Assembly: GCA_965203735.1 (NCBI GenBank)
Contig: OZ241909.1
Location: forward strand, 868,001 to 932,000
Direction: 5' to 3'
DNA length: 64,000 bases
Source: Bin55 sp965203735
GTDB taxonomy: Bacteria; Pseudomonadota; Gammaproteobacteria; Pseudomonadales; Azotimanducaceae
The position numbers and the translations under genes are program-made. A model generated the notes under the pieces. That model did no database searches. It was not told where the DNA came from and saw only the letters and a list, made by a program, of their open reading frames with translations. This document shows, piece after piece, positions 1 through 8,848 of the stretch (positions within the stretch are counted from its first letter, which is position 1; the number at the start of each line of letters is the position of its first letter).

Positions 1-1491
1 CTACTTCCCGAGATCAATGGCAGTGGTGTTGCATTGGCTGATCTGAACGGAGACGGATGGATCGACATCTACCTAGTTCAAAGTGGGAGCTTGTACGAAG
101 ACGAAGCAGACCAATGGCAAAACGAACTTTACTTCAATCAGCAAAACGGTCGATTTGCGAAGGCATCGAGTTCTAACGGTACAGGAGATTCAGGCTATGG
201 GATGGGTATTGCGGCTGGAGACTATGACAATGATGGAGACGTTGACTTGTATGTCACCAATGTGGGGCCAAATGTGCTGCTGGCCAACGATGGAACTGGT
301 TCATTTGAGGACGTATCTGTAGTGGCCGGCGTGGATGACCCGTCTTTCAGTTCCTCTGCATCATTTCAAGACTTTGACCGAGACGGGCATCTTGACTTGT
401 TCGTTGCCAACTACGTGAACTGGAACATCAACTCAGAAGTTGAGTGCTACGAAGGTGGCATTCGTTCCTACTGTCCGCCAGAACGCTACGCGTCACCTGC
501 CACCAATCGTCTCTATCGAAACAACGGTGATGGAACCTTCACCGACTACTCTGAAGAGAGCGGAATCAACAAGGAATCTGGACACAGCTTTGGTGTGGTC
601 AGTGCGGACTTCAACTCAGATGGGCTGATTGACTTCTACGTGGCGAATGATCGTACTCCCAATGAACTGTGGATTAACCGAGGAAATCTCAGGTTCGCAA
701 ATGCCGCAGAGTCGTACGGCGTAGCAGCGGATGGTTATGGACTGGTCAAAGCGGGGATGGGTGTCGCAACCAAAGACTACGACCACGACGGCGACTTCGA
801 CTTGCTTGTTGTGAATCTCGTCGGTGAAACCGACACTTTCTTTCGAAATGAAGGTACCTACTTTTCCGACGTCACAAGCAAGACAGGATTGAACACCGCA
901 ACTAGCAGGTATACACGTTGGGGTGTCGTTCTCGAAGACTTTGACAACGACAGAAAGACTGACCTCTATGTCGCGAATGGAGGTGTCTATCCGAACGACC
1001 TGCGTACTGGAGACATTTATGCTGAACAAAACTTGCTTTTTGCTGGGCAAGAAGAAGGATCATTTGTCGAAGTACCTCTAGGAAACTTGCAGGCGAATCA
1101 GCTAATCCACACAAGTCGAGGTTGTGCTGTGGGAGACATAGACAACGATGGTGGACTGGACCTGGTTGTTGTGAACCGAGATGCATCGCCATACTTGCTG
1201 CTCAACGACATCAAGAGCAGAGGAAATTGGCTGTCACTAGACCTTAGAAATGGAAATGGCAGTTCCGCGCTAGGCGCAACCCTCAAGTACAGTGTCGCGG
1301 GCGAAAGTCGTTACGAGATGGTTTCTAGGGATGGGAGTTTCATGTCATCCAGCGATGCGCGTGTACACATTGGACTTGGTAATCACGAAGCCATAACAGA
1401 CTTGGAAGTTCGTTGGCCCGACGGCCAGTCTAAGTACTTAGGAGACTTTGAAGCCAATCATTTTGTTGTAATCCAACAAGAAACGGATTGA
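1..1491 (+). CDS. FG-GAP/VCBS repeat protein with C-terminal ASPIC/UnbV domain (5' partial)
   Basis: The reading frame is open from the first base, so the true start lies left of the window. Seven acidic calcium-loop motifs of the D-x-D/N-x-D-G type are spaced along it (DLNGDGWID, DYDNDGDVD, DFDRDGHLD, DFNSDGLID, DYDHDGDFD, DFDNDRKTD, DIDNDGGLD), the signature of an FG-GAP beta propeller. The last 90 or so residues (GNWLSLDL, GATLKY, EVRWPDG) match the ASPIC/UnbV domain that follows such propellers in CRTAC1-like secreted proteins. A role outside the cell or at its surface, binding calcium, is inferred from the family; the substrate is unknown. It converges on the reductase gene to the right. 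Confidence 0.9.
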   Translation, partial: LLPEINGSGVALADLNGDGWIDIYLVQSGSLYEDEADQWQNELYFNQQNGRFAKASSSNGTGDSGYGMGIAAGDYDNDGDVDLYVTNVGPNVLLANDGTGSFEDVSVVAGVDDPSFSSSASFQDFDRDGHLDLFVANYVNWNINSEVECYEGGIRSYCPPERYASPATNRLYRNNGDGTFTDYSEESGINKESGHSFGVVSADFNSDGLIDFYVANDRTPNELWINRGNLRFANAAESYGVAADGYGLVKAGMGVATKDYDHDGDFDLLVVNLVGETDTFFRNEGTYFSDVTSKTGLNTATSRYTRWGVVLEDFDNDRKTDLYVANGGVYPNDLRTGDIYAEQNLLFAGQEEGSFVEVPLGNLQANQLIHTSRGCAVGDIDNDGGLDLVVVNRDASPYLLLNDIKSRGNWLSLDLRNGNGSSALGATLKYSVAGESRYEMVSRDGSFMSSSDARVHIGLGNHEAITDLEVRWPDGQSKYLGDFEANHFVVIQQETD

Positions 1492-1578
1492 CCTAGCTAA
1501 GTCGGGCTGTTCCACACTTTGAGTGGCGAACCCAATTCTTAACCATTACTCTAGGAACCAAAGTGGTCTTCCGACTAC

Positions 1579-2616
1579 TTATTTGCGCTCTGCTTTACTA
1601 ACACCGAGCCTCTCTTGCAGGAGAGTGCTCGTAGTCGTATATTGCAAGTGGACCTTTTCGCCCGGGTTGAGTCGCTCCTTGATTGCGAATGCTGCCAATG
1701 CAGCTTCATGAAATCCCGAGAGAATGAGCTTTTTCTTCCCCGGATAGACAGCGATATCTCCTATAGCGTAAATGCCCGGAATGTTGGTTTCGAATTTTTC
1801 CGTGTCTGTGATTACTTGGTTGCGTTGTAGATCCAAATCCCAAGTCGCTATCGGTCCTAGGCGGGGAGACAATCCAAAAAAAACCAAGAGATATTCGGCG
1901 GACAAGTGCTCCACTTCGCGGTTTGGTTGAGTGATGTGGACTTCGGTCATGCGGTTGTCGTTGACTGTGAGATCAGTGGCATTGCCGACCATAAATCGCA
2001 TCTTGTCATCAGCGACAAACTGCCTCATCTTTTCTACGGTGGCGTCCGCCGCGCGAAATTTCTCACTCCGATGAACAAGGGTCAATGAACGAGCATCCTC
2101 GACCAATTCAATTGTCCAGTCGAGAGCTGAATCTCCTCCGCCAAGTACTACTACGTCTCTATCTCGAAAGAGTGACGCATCCCGAACTCGGTAAAAGATT
2201 TGCTTGTCTACGAGGTGATCAACCCCCTGGACCCTTAAGGGCATCGGTTGGAAAGAACCAACCCCTCCAGCAATCACGACTGCAGCTGAATCAAATTCAA
2301 CATCTTTGCTAGTTCTCACATTGAATCGGTTGTTCTCCGTGGGACTGAGCTCTGTGACTTGCTGGTCGAGATGAAAGACAGGATCGAAGGGCTTGATCTG
2401 TTCAAGCAATCGATCCACGAGCTCCATTGCTGAACAAACGGGAATGCCCGGTATGTCGTAAATGGGTTTGTCAGGGTACAGTTCGAAGCACTGTCCGCCG
2501 ATGCTGGGAAGGGCATCCACAACATGCGCAGTCATGCCTAGGAGACCAAGCTCGAAGACTTGGAACAATCCGCAGGGCCCGGCACCAACTATTACGGCGT
2601 CAATTTTTTCTTTCAT
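1579..2616 (-). CDS. Ferredoxin/flavodoxin--NADP(+) reductase, type 2 (thioredoxin-reductase fold)
   Basis: Protein of 345 residues with an FAD-binding GAGPCG at residues 11-16, an NADPH-binding GGGDSA near residue 160 and a C-terminal GDIAVYPG flavin motif near residue 290. It has the thioredoxin reductase fold but no redox-active CxxC between the two nucleotide motifs. That absence, plus the IGGQC and YDIPG motifs, points to the type 2 ferredoxin-NADP reductase family (YumC-like), which moves electrons between NADPH and ferredoxin or flavodoxin in the cytoplasm. It lies 21 bases after gatB on the same strand and is probably the last gene of the gatCAB transcript. The electron partner is not identified here. 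Confidence 0.88.
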   Translation of the reverse strand: MKEKIDAVIVGAGPCGLFQVFELGLLGMTAHVVDALPSIGGQCFELYPDKPIYDIPGIPVCSAMELVDRLLEQIKPFDPVFHLDQQVTELSPTENNRFNVRTSKDVEFDSAAVVIAGGVGSFQPMPLRVQGVDHLVDKQIFYRVRDASLFRDRDVVVLGGGDSALDWTIELVEDARSLTLVHRSEKFRAADATVEKMRQFVADDKMRFMVGNATDLTVNDNRMTEVHITQPNREVEHLSAEYLLVFFGLSPRLGPIATWDLDLQRNQVITDTEKFETNIPGIYAIGDIAVYPGKKKLILSGFHEAALAAFAIKERLNPGEKVHLQYTTTSTLLQERLGVSKAERK

Positions 2617-2637
2617 TTGTCATTCCAGATCGCTGGA

Positions 2638-4083
2638 CTAGGACGAAGTGAGCTCGCGGAAAATCTCGCTCAACTGTTTGGGATCCGCCTTTCCTTGAGA
2701 CATCTTCATCGCTTGACCGATGAGAAATCCCAAGACCTTGGATTTGCCTTCAGACAGTTGTTTTACTTGATTTGGGTGGTTTTCTAATACGGTCTGTGCT
2801 AATTTTCGCAGTTCTCCACTGCCAGAAATCTGTGTCTCTCGCACTCTATCTAGCGCTTCGTTTACAGAAATACCGTGCGCTAGAACTTGGTCGAACACTT
2901 GCTTGGCCATGGCATCCGATATCTCATTTTCGTCTACATGGCTGAGAATTTCTCCGAGTGCCTCTGGATTCAAGGGAAACTCTTCGATAGTTATTTCGTC
3001 TCGATTCAATATCGAACCAACATTTCCCAAGATCCAATTCGCAACGAGTCGGGCATTGCCTGTAACCCTATTAGCTCTCTCGAAGTATTCTGATGTTTCT
3101 CGGTCCCGCGTGAGGAGCGCCGCGATGCCATGGTCCAATTCCAATTGGCTTGTATAGCGTTCTCGACGAACGTGTGGTAGTTCGGGCATCGATCGACGAA
3201 TGGACTCTACCAAATCCTCTGAGACTGCGACAGGTAGCAAGTCAGGATCGGGAAAATACCTATAGTCGTCCGAGTATTCCTTTCCGCGCATGCGACGAGT
3301 TTCGTTCCGCTCCACATCATATAGCCGAGTTTCTCGGCCCACGCTCTCACCCTGTTCAAGTAGCGCAATGTGCCGCTCGATTTCATAGTGGAGTGCACGC
3401 TCGACAAACCGAAACGAGTTGACATTCTTGATTTCCGTGCGATTTCCCAGGGCTTTGTCTCCACGTTGTCGTACAGAGACGTTTGCGTCGCAACGCATGG
3501 ACCCTTCATTAAGGTTTCCGTCACATATTCCCAACCAAGTAACGAGTGTGTGGAGTTGGCGAAAGCATGAGGCGGCTTCAGAGGGTGAATTTAGGTGGGG
3601 TTCCGTAACTACTTCCAAGAGCGGAGTACCTGCGCGGTTCAAGTCGATTGCCGTCGTGTTCGCAATTCGATCATGCACGGATTTTCCAGCATCTTCTTCG
3701 AGATGAGCTCGCGTAATCCCAACCGTCTTTGCACTCTTTCCTTCAGTAAGGACATCTATAGATCCCTTTCCGACAATCGGTTCCGACAGTTGCGTAATTT
3801 GATACCCCTTGGGCAAGTCCGGATAGAAGTAGCTCTTGCGCTCGAATCTACACGTTTTCGAAATACGTGCAGATATTGCGACTCCGAACAGGATTGCTTT
3901 GTGCAAAGCTTTTCTATTGAGTACGGGAAGCGTTCCGGGGATTGCGAGATCGACGATGTTGGCATGTACATTCGGGTCAGGGTTTACCTGTGCGGGAGAT
4001 GTGGAAAACAATTTGGACTGAGTGTTCAGTTGAACATGGATCTCCAATCCAATCACGGGTTCCCATTTTGATGAGAAATTCAT
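2638..4083 (-). CDS. gatB: Asp-tRNA(Asn)/Glu-tRNA(Gln) amidotransferase subunit B
   Basis: Protein of 481 residues, full family length. It begins with the typical WEPVIGLEIHVQL and carries NEGSMRCDANVSVR and TEIKNVNSFRFVERA, hallmark stretches of the GatB catalytic cradle. The C-terminal GatB/YqeY helical domain ends in GFLIGQAMKMSQGKADP. GatB binds the mischarged tRNA and activates it with ATP, while GatA supplies ammonia, so that Glu-tRNA(Gln) or Asp-tRNA(Asn) becomes correctly amidated. Its ATG overlaps the gatA stop by 4 bases, implying translational coupling. Confidence 0.98.
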   Translation of the reverse strand: MNFSSKWEPVIGLEIHVQLNTQSKLFSTSPAQVNPDPNVHANIVDLAIPGTLPVLNRKALHKAILFGVAISARISKTCRFERKSYFYPDLPKGYQITQLSEPIVGKGSIDVLTEGKSAKTVGITRAHLEEDAGKSVHDRIANTTAIDLNRAGTPLLEVVTEPHLNSPSEAASCFRQLHTLVTWLGICDGNLNEGSMRCDANVSVRQRGDKALGNRTEIKNVNSFRFVERALHYEIERHIALLEQGESVGRETRLYDVERNETRRMRGKEYSDDYRYFPDPDLLPVAVSEDLVESIRRSMPELPHVRRERYTSQLELDHGIAALLTRDRETSEYFERANRVTGNARLVANWILGNVGSILNRDEITIEEFPLNPEALGEILSHVDENEISDAMAKQVFDQVLAHGISVNEALDRVRETQISGSGELRKLAQTVLENHPNQVKQLSEGKSKVLGFLIGQAMKMSQGKADPKQLSEIFRELTSS

Positions 4084-5522
4084 GCGAGAACGTTAGGAGT
4101 TTTAAGGTGCCAGTCGGTGAGGGTCTGAAACTGCACGCCTAGGGAGAATAGTCTTGACTCGCCAAAATGTGGACCAATCATTTGGAATCCAACTGGCAGT
4201 CCTTCTGCGAATCCGCAGGGAATGCTCATTGCGGGAAGCCCAGCCATATTTACAGGGACGGTAAATTGATCCTGTTTGTACATTTCCGTTGGTTCTCGAT
4301 CCAAGGCGTGTAGCCGAAACGCGGTCGTCGGAGATGCTGGTGAGAGTATGAGATCTACTTTCTCAAATGCTCGAAGATAGTCGTCTCGAATCAGTCTTCT
4401 AACTTTCTGTGCTTTGACATAGTAGGCGTCGTAATGTCCCAATGAAAGTACGAAGGTTCCGGTCAGTATTCGGCGTTTGACTTCTTGTCCAAAGCCTTCA
4501 CTCCGTGAGTGCTCGCATAGTGAGTCAAATGTTGAACCATGCGCGCTTCGATGCCCGTAACGGATTCCGTCATAGCGAGCGAGGTTTGCGGATGCCTCGG
4601 CACATGAAATTACATAGTAGGCGGCAACTGCTTTGTCGAAGTGCGGAAGGTCAATCTCAATGATGGTGTTCCCTTGACCTTCAAGGATCTTTCGAGCCTC
4701 TTCGAGGGCGCTAGTAATCGAAGAAGGTAGGTCGGAGAACAGTGATGCAGGATAGCCAAGCGTCATTCGCTTCGGAGTTGATGTTGTGGACGAGATCGGT
4801 GATCGTGAACTCGTTGAATCGTGCATGTCTTGACCTGACATCGCGTCAAACATTATTCGTGCATCTTCCACAGTACGCGTAAGAGTTCCTGGATGATCAA
4901 GACTCGATGCGAATGCAACCATTCCAAAACGGGAGTTGAGTCCATATGTAGGCTTAAATCCTGTCACTCCGCAAAAAGAGGCGGGTTGACGAATTGAACC
5001 TCCAGTGTCTGACCCCGTGCACGCTGGAGCAATGCAGGCAGCCACAGCGGCGGCCGAACCGCCCGAAGATCCGCCAGGTACACGGTCTAAGTTCCAAGGA
5101 TTTCGGGCAGGACCGAAAATGCTTGTCTCATTGGACGATCCCATAGCAAATTCGTCCATGTTTGTCTTGCCTAGACAGACTGCACCGGCATTCTCAAGGT
5201 TTTGAACGATTGTTGCGTTGTAAGGAGCAACGAAGGACTCAAGCATTCGGGAACAACAGGAAGTCTTCTCTCCCTTGACACAAAAGACGTCCTTGTGACC
5301 TATTGGAATGCCCGTCAAAGGCTTTGTTCGCCCGCAGGCTCTGTCCTTATCAGCCAATCTAGCGGCACGTAATGCCGCTTCTTCGTGCAAGGAGACAAAA
5401 CTATTTAGTTGCTTATCGATGCGACGGATGCGATCCAAGTACTCACTCGTGATTTCAAACGAGCTAGCTTGCCGCGCATCCATGAGATCGCACAACTGCT
5501 TGATCGATTGGATGTTGTCCAT
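4080..5522 (-). CDS. gatA: Asp-tRNA(Asn)/Glu-tRNA(Gln) amidotransferase subunit A
   Basis: Protein of 480 residues of the amidase-signature family. The Ser-cisSer-Lys machinery is visible: the Lys in GIPIGHKDVF, the Gly/Ser-rich GGSSGGSAAA, and GSDTGGSIRQPA containing the nucleophilic serine. It hydrolyses glutamine and passes ammonia to GatB. The start codon shares one base with the gatC stop (TAATG), a classic coupling junction. Length and motifs are canonical. Confidence 0.98.
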   Translation of the reverse strand: MDNIQSIKQLCDLMDARQASSFEITSEYLDRIRRIDKQLNSFVSLHEEAALRAARLADKDRACGRTKPLTGIPIGHKDVFCVKGEKTSCCSRMLESFVAPYNATIVQNLENAGAVCLGKTNMDEFAMGSSNETSIFGPARNPWNLDRVPGGSSGGSAAAVAACIAPACTGSDTGGSIRQPASFCGVTGFKPTYGLNSRFGMVAFASSLDHPGTLTRTVEDARIMFDAMSGQDMHDSTSSRSPISSTTSTPKRMTLGYPASLFSDLPSSITSALEEARKILEGQGNTIIEIDLPHFDKAVAAYYVISCAEASANLARYDGIRYGHRSAHGSTFDSLCEHSRSEGFGQEVKRRILTGTFVLSLGHYDAYYVKAQKVRRLIRDDYLRAFEKVDLILSPASPTTAFRLHALDREPTEMYKQDQFTVPVNMAGLPAMSIPCGFAEGLPVGFQMIGPHFGESRLFSLGVQFQTLTDWHLKTPNVLA

Positions 5523-5806
5523 TAGGGATCGATGACCTTGGGAACGACGTAGAACCCATCCAGGGTCTGTGACGCGACTTGTTGGTATTTGTCTCGTTCT
5601 ATGTCAGCGATTGCAGAGTCATCGCGCAAGGCTTGCACAGTATCGAGAGGATGCGCCAACGGTTCCACGTCTTCAGTTGGCACAGACTTTATTTCGTCCA
5701 CGAATCGCAATATAGTGCGCAAATCTTGAAGCAAAGCGGAGCGTTCTCCGTCTTTCAGGAGAATTCGACTAAGGTGTCCAAGCCTTGCGAGTGTTGCGTC
5801 GTCCAT
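5522..5806 (-). CDS. gatC: Asp-tRNA(Asn)/Glu-tRNA(Gln) amidotransferase subunit C
   Basis: Small (94-residue) scaffold subunit that wraps round GatA and GatB. The start is set at the ATG at 5806, giving MDDATLARLGHLSRI, which matches the normal GatC N-terminus. A longer frame reaching 5875 would add 23 residues unlike the family. The C-terminal half has VEPLAHPLD and ends in the usual DGFYVVPKV. It is the first gene of the gatCAB operon and is divergent from mreB, the arrangement also found in Pseudomonas. Confidence 0.95.
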   Translation of the reverse strand: MDDATLARLGHLSRILLKDGERSALLQDLRTILRFVDEIKSVPTEDVEPLAHPLDTVQALRDDSAIADIERDKYQQVASQTLDGFYVVPKVIDP

Positions 5807-6279
5807 GGTGTACTTACTACAAGAGGAAAACTGGAAGATGGTCTCGGATGCTCTATCTGGTTCGCGCTGCCTCACTCGATGTGCGCTGCCTGTGAACTGG
5901 CGAACATCACACAGTTGACTACCGCGATTCGAGAGCGCGTATTCTATTCTTTGAGTTCGTCCTCAGTGCCATGGTGTCCTTTTTTGAAAGCACTTGCCTT
6001 CCCAGGACTGGGTTGTACGCTTGAATACAGCCAGAGGACGAGTTGCAGAGTTACCTCTCTGTGCCCCACAATAACAGAAAACACTTCAAAGCTCTTGAAC
6101 ACATGGTTTTTTGCTTATACACTTTCTTTGGTCTTAACTGAAAGTTCCTCTTAGTACGTAGCGAGTTGAGCGGTACTTTCAGTAGTGATCTCGATTTGAT
6201 TGAAATGGCTGCAAGCTCACAGTTGTAGTGCTACAATCCGTCGATATTTGGAATTCCCTTACGTTTAAGAGACATGTAG
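5807..6279. other. Divergent gatC/mreB intergenic region
   Basis: A 473-base gap between the gatC and mreB start codons. On the plus strand it holds the mreB promoter described separately. On the minus strand a promoter for gatCAB is expected; a TATAAG-like -10 near 6115-6120 is the only weak candidate seen. A plus-strand open frame running through gatC into this gap has no family features and looks spurious. No RNA gene or strong hairpin with a T-tract was seen. Confidence 0.5.
6229..6237 (+). promoter_or_regulatory. Extended -10 promoter for mreB
   Basis: TGCTACAAT: an extended TGn followed by TACAAT (one mismatch to TATAAT), 43 bases before the mreB ATG. The -35 region (about 6209-6214, CTGCAA) is weak, as often seen with extended -10 promoters. 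Transcription would begin near 6244. Confidence 0.5.
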
Positions 6280-7305
6280 ATGTTGAGAGCAATACGCGGC
6301 CTCTTTTCCCCGGACATGTCCATCGACTTGGGCACGGCGAACACCTTGATTTTTATTAAGAACCAAGGCATTGTCCTAAACGAGCCCTCAGTTGTGGCTA
6401 TTCGTCCAGGCGACAGGCAAGTTGCCGCTGTGGGCACTAACGCTAAGTCGATGCTGGGCAAGACTCCCAAGGAAATTGACGTAATTCGTCCCATGAAGGA
6501 TGGCCAAATCGCGGATTTCACTGTAACAAGTAAGATGCTTCGCTACTTTATCGACGAGGCGATTGGCGGCAAATTCTTTGCTGGCAGTCCGCGGGTTCTA
6601 GTGTGCATTCCATGCAGGTCGACACAAGTTGAACAACGAGCGATTCGCGACTCGGTCGACTCCGCCGGCGCACGAGAGGTGTTTCTCATCGAAGAGCCAT
6701 TGGCCGCCGCCGTCGGCGCGAATTTGAACATCCAAGACGCAAGAGGCTCCATGGTCGTCGATATAGGGGGAGGAACTACGGACATTGCAATCATGGCCTT
6801 GAGCGGCGTGGTCGTGTCCGAGAGCATTCGTGTCGGTGGCGATGAATTTGATAATGCTGTGATGCTTTATGTACGCCAGAAAGAAGGATGTGTAATTGGT
6901 GAATCGACCGCAGAACTAATCAAGAAGAAAATTGGAACCGCTGTTTCTGTGAATGAAGTAAAAGAAATGACAGTGACGGGTCATCACCTGTCAGCGGGAG
7001 TTCCTCGTAGATTCGTGCTCAACAGTGATCACATGATCGAAGCTCTGCACGTTGCAACTCAGCAGGTCATGGAAGCAGTTCGTGCGGCATTGCAACGTTG
7101 CCCTCCGGAACTTTCCGCCGACATTGCGGAAAGTGGAATCATGCTGACTGGAGGCGGTGCTCTCCTCCATGGTCTTGATGAACTGTTGCAACAAGAAACT
7201 GGGTTACCCGTAATGGTGGCTGAAAAGCCGCTCACTTGTGTCGCGGAGGGATGCGGCAAAATCTTGGACTCAGACTTCATGGAAAGACTCACGCTCAACG
7301 CGTGA
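6280..7305 (+). CDS. mreB: Rod shape-determining actin homolog MreB
   Basis: Protein of 341 residues (about 347 in E. coli). Phosphate-binding motif 1 is SIDLGTANTLIF and phosphate motif 2 is VDIGGGTTDIA; the adenosine loop is near the C-terminus (MLTGGGALLHGL). MreB forms membrane-bound antiparallel double filaments that guide lateral wall synthesis with MreC, MreD, RodA and PBP2. The N-terminal MLRAIRGLFS is the amphipathic membrane-binding segment. It is the first gene of the shape operon, behind an extended -10 promoter. Confidence 0.98.
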   Translation: MLRAIRGLFSPDMSIDLGTANTLIFIKNQGIVLNEPSVVAIRPGDRQVAAVGTNAKSMLGKTPKEIDVIRPMKDGQIADFTVTSKMLRYFIDEAIGGKFFAGSPRVLVCIPCRSTQVEQRAIRDSVDSAGAREVFLIEEPLAAAVGANLNIQDARGSMVVDIGGGTTDIAIMALSGVVVSESIRVGGDEFDNAVMLYVRQKEGCVIGESTAELIKKKIGTAVSVNEVKEMTVTGHHLSAGVPRRFVLNSDHMIEALHVATQQVMEAVRAALQRCPPELSADIAESGIMLTGGGALLHGLDELLQQETGLPVMVAEKPLTCVAEGCGKILDSDFMERLTLNA

Positions 7306-7404
7306 TGTGAACTCCAGCTTTCTTGCGAATTGGTAGACCACAGCTTGACCAATGAGTGTTGCAGCCTCTGAGCACAAAGAACTCACCTAACCGTGTGATC
7401 TAGA

Positions 7405-8250
7405 TTGGCCACAGGCGCGAGAAAGCGTTTTAGTACGCCAACAACCTTTGTCTTGCTCATCCTCGTGTCCATCGCGTTGGTAGTGACAGACCTGAGCGGA
7501 CAGCTCCTTGGCGTGCCTCGACAATTGATGACTTGGGTAACTAACGGTCTCTATAGTGGCGTCAATGCGCCGGGACGCTGGATGTCGTACTCGTCCTCCT
7601 ACATCCAAGACCGCCAAGAACTCCTGGACTTGCAACGGGAACGAGAACGTGAGTACCAGGATGCAGTAGTCAAGAATCGGCGCTATGACACCCTAGCCAG
7701 AGAGAATTCGGAACTAAGGCACGCGTTAGCACTAGTGCAGCGCAGCCCACACCTGACTCTAGTGACCGCTGAATTGAGTGCACTAATAGCCGTGCCAGGT
7801 AGAAATGAAATATTGATTAATCGCGGTAAGACACATGGTGTGCAGGACGGTATGGCTGTTTTAGACAGTACTGGAGTTTATGGCCAAGTGGTTGAATCAT
7901 TGCCATCTACCAGTCGAGTGATACTCATAACCGATCGCAGGCTAGCAGTTCCAGTTCTTGTAGAACGGTCAGGTACTCACGCCGTTATCACTGGGGTAGG
8001 GAACTCCTCTGAGCTTGTCTTGGAACACGCCGAAGTAACCGCTGACATTGAGAGTGGAGACTTACTTGTTGCATCGGGCTTGGGTAGTGTCTATCCGCGT
8101 GGTTATCCCGTAGGCATTGTGACCTCGATAGAACCAGAAGCTTCTGGTGTAGAAATGCGTGTACTCGTGGAGCCGCTTGCTGCGATGCATCGTCGCACCT
8201 GGCTACAAGTTGTCGTGGGTGGAGCAACTAGTGAAGTTGCCGAGGAATAA
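7405..8250 (+). CDS. mreC: Rod shape-determining protein MreC
   Basis: Protein of 281 residues: short cytoplasmic N-terminus, one membrane segment (TFVLLILVSIALVV, about residues 14-27), a coiled coil (DRQELLDLQREREREYQD onwards, about residues 69-110), then the two beta domains of periplasmic MreC (NRGKTHGVQDGMAV, YPRGYPVGIV). It links MreB filaments to PBP2. The TTG at 7405 gives a start close to the family N-terminus and no in-frame ATG lies upstream nearby. The 99-base spacer after mreB shows no convincing terminator, so co-transcription is likely. Confidence 0.93.
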   Translation: MATGARKRFSTPTTFVLLILVSIALVVTDLSGQLLGVPRQLMTWVTNGLYSGVNAPGRWMSYSSSYIQDRQELLDLQREREREYQDAVVKNRRYDTLARENSELRHALALVQRSPHLTLVTAELSALIAVPGRNEILINRGKTHGVQDGMAVLDSTGVYGQVVESLPSTSRVILITDRRLAVPVLVERSGTHAVITGVGNSSELVLEHAEVTADIESGDLLVASGLGSVYPRGYPVGIVTSIEPEASGVEMRVLVEPLAAMHRRTWLQVVVGGATSEVAEE

Positions 8251-8743
8251 CGTCGGATTCTCAATTTCGCTCGTCGTTGCGCTGTTTTTGACGATGGTTG
8301 ATCTACCCCACTTCGCGCCTGATGTCTTGACCTATTTCACACCGAACTTCGCATTGTTGGTCTGCTATTACTGGGCTACCAATTTGCCGACAAATTTTTC
8401 GGTCTTGGTGGCCTGGTTGTTTGGTTTTCTGTTCGATGTTCTGTACGCGGAACCGTTTGGATTGAACGGCCTACTATTGTGTGTGGTCGTGCTGGTCGGA
8501 CTAAATCTACCGCGCCGTTCGAATCGACCAATTGTTGGTTATCAGCTTTTAGGTCTGTTTGGAGTGGTGATATTTTCCGAGATTGTGCGTCTAATAGTTA
8601 TGCAGTTTGTGGAGTATCCCGTGCAAGGTTTAATCGTTTTGGTGCCGTGGTCGATTGTTGCGTCACTGGCTTTTTGGTTCGTTGTCGCAGTCGTTCTCGA
8701 CAGATGGATTTACGTCGAAGACAAAGACGTCTCTTTCTCCTAG
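8231..8743 (+). CDS. mreD: Rod shape-determining protein MreD
   Basis: Very hydrophobic protein of about 170 residues with five or so membrane segments (for example FSISLVVALFLTMV and LLLCVVVLVGLNL), matching MreD in size and character. The frame is open further up to 8159, but GTG at 8231 has a GGAG six bases ahead (8221-8224) and gives the family length; it overlaps the mreC stop by 20 bases. MreD is the inner-membrane partner of MreC in the elongasome. Confidence 0.88.
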   Translation: MKLPRNNVGFSISLVVALFLTMVDLPHFAPDVLTYFTPNFALLVCYYWATNLPTNFSVLVAWLFGFLFDVLYAEPFGLNGLLLCVVVLVGLNLPRRSNRPIVGYQLLGLFGVVIFSEIVRLIVMQFVEYPVQGLIVLVPWSIVASLAFWFVVAVVLDRWIYVEDKDVSFS

Positions 8744-8848
8744 AGCAGACTGGTTTCCCTGTCTCTTGTCATGGGTCAAGTCTGAGGGTCACTTGAAGAT
8801 CAAGAATCCGATTGCTCAAGACATCGAACCGAGCCGTCGAGGAAAGGT

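Noticed and set aside
1579..2616. Thioredoxin reductase
   Set aside because: No CxxC redox motif between the FAD and NADPH domains; the motifs fit type 2 ferredoxin-NADP reductase.
5579..6154. 191-codon plus-strand frame through gatC and its upstream gap
   Set aside because: Antisense to gatC for much of its length, no ribosome binding site, no family features, and gatC is secure.
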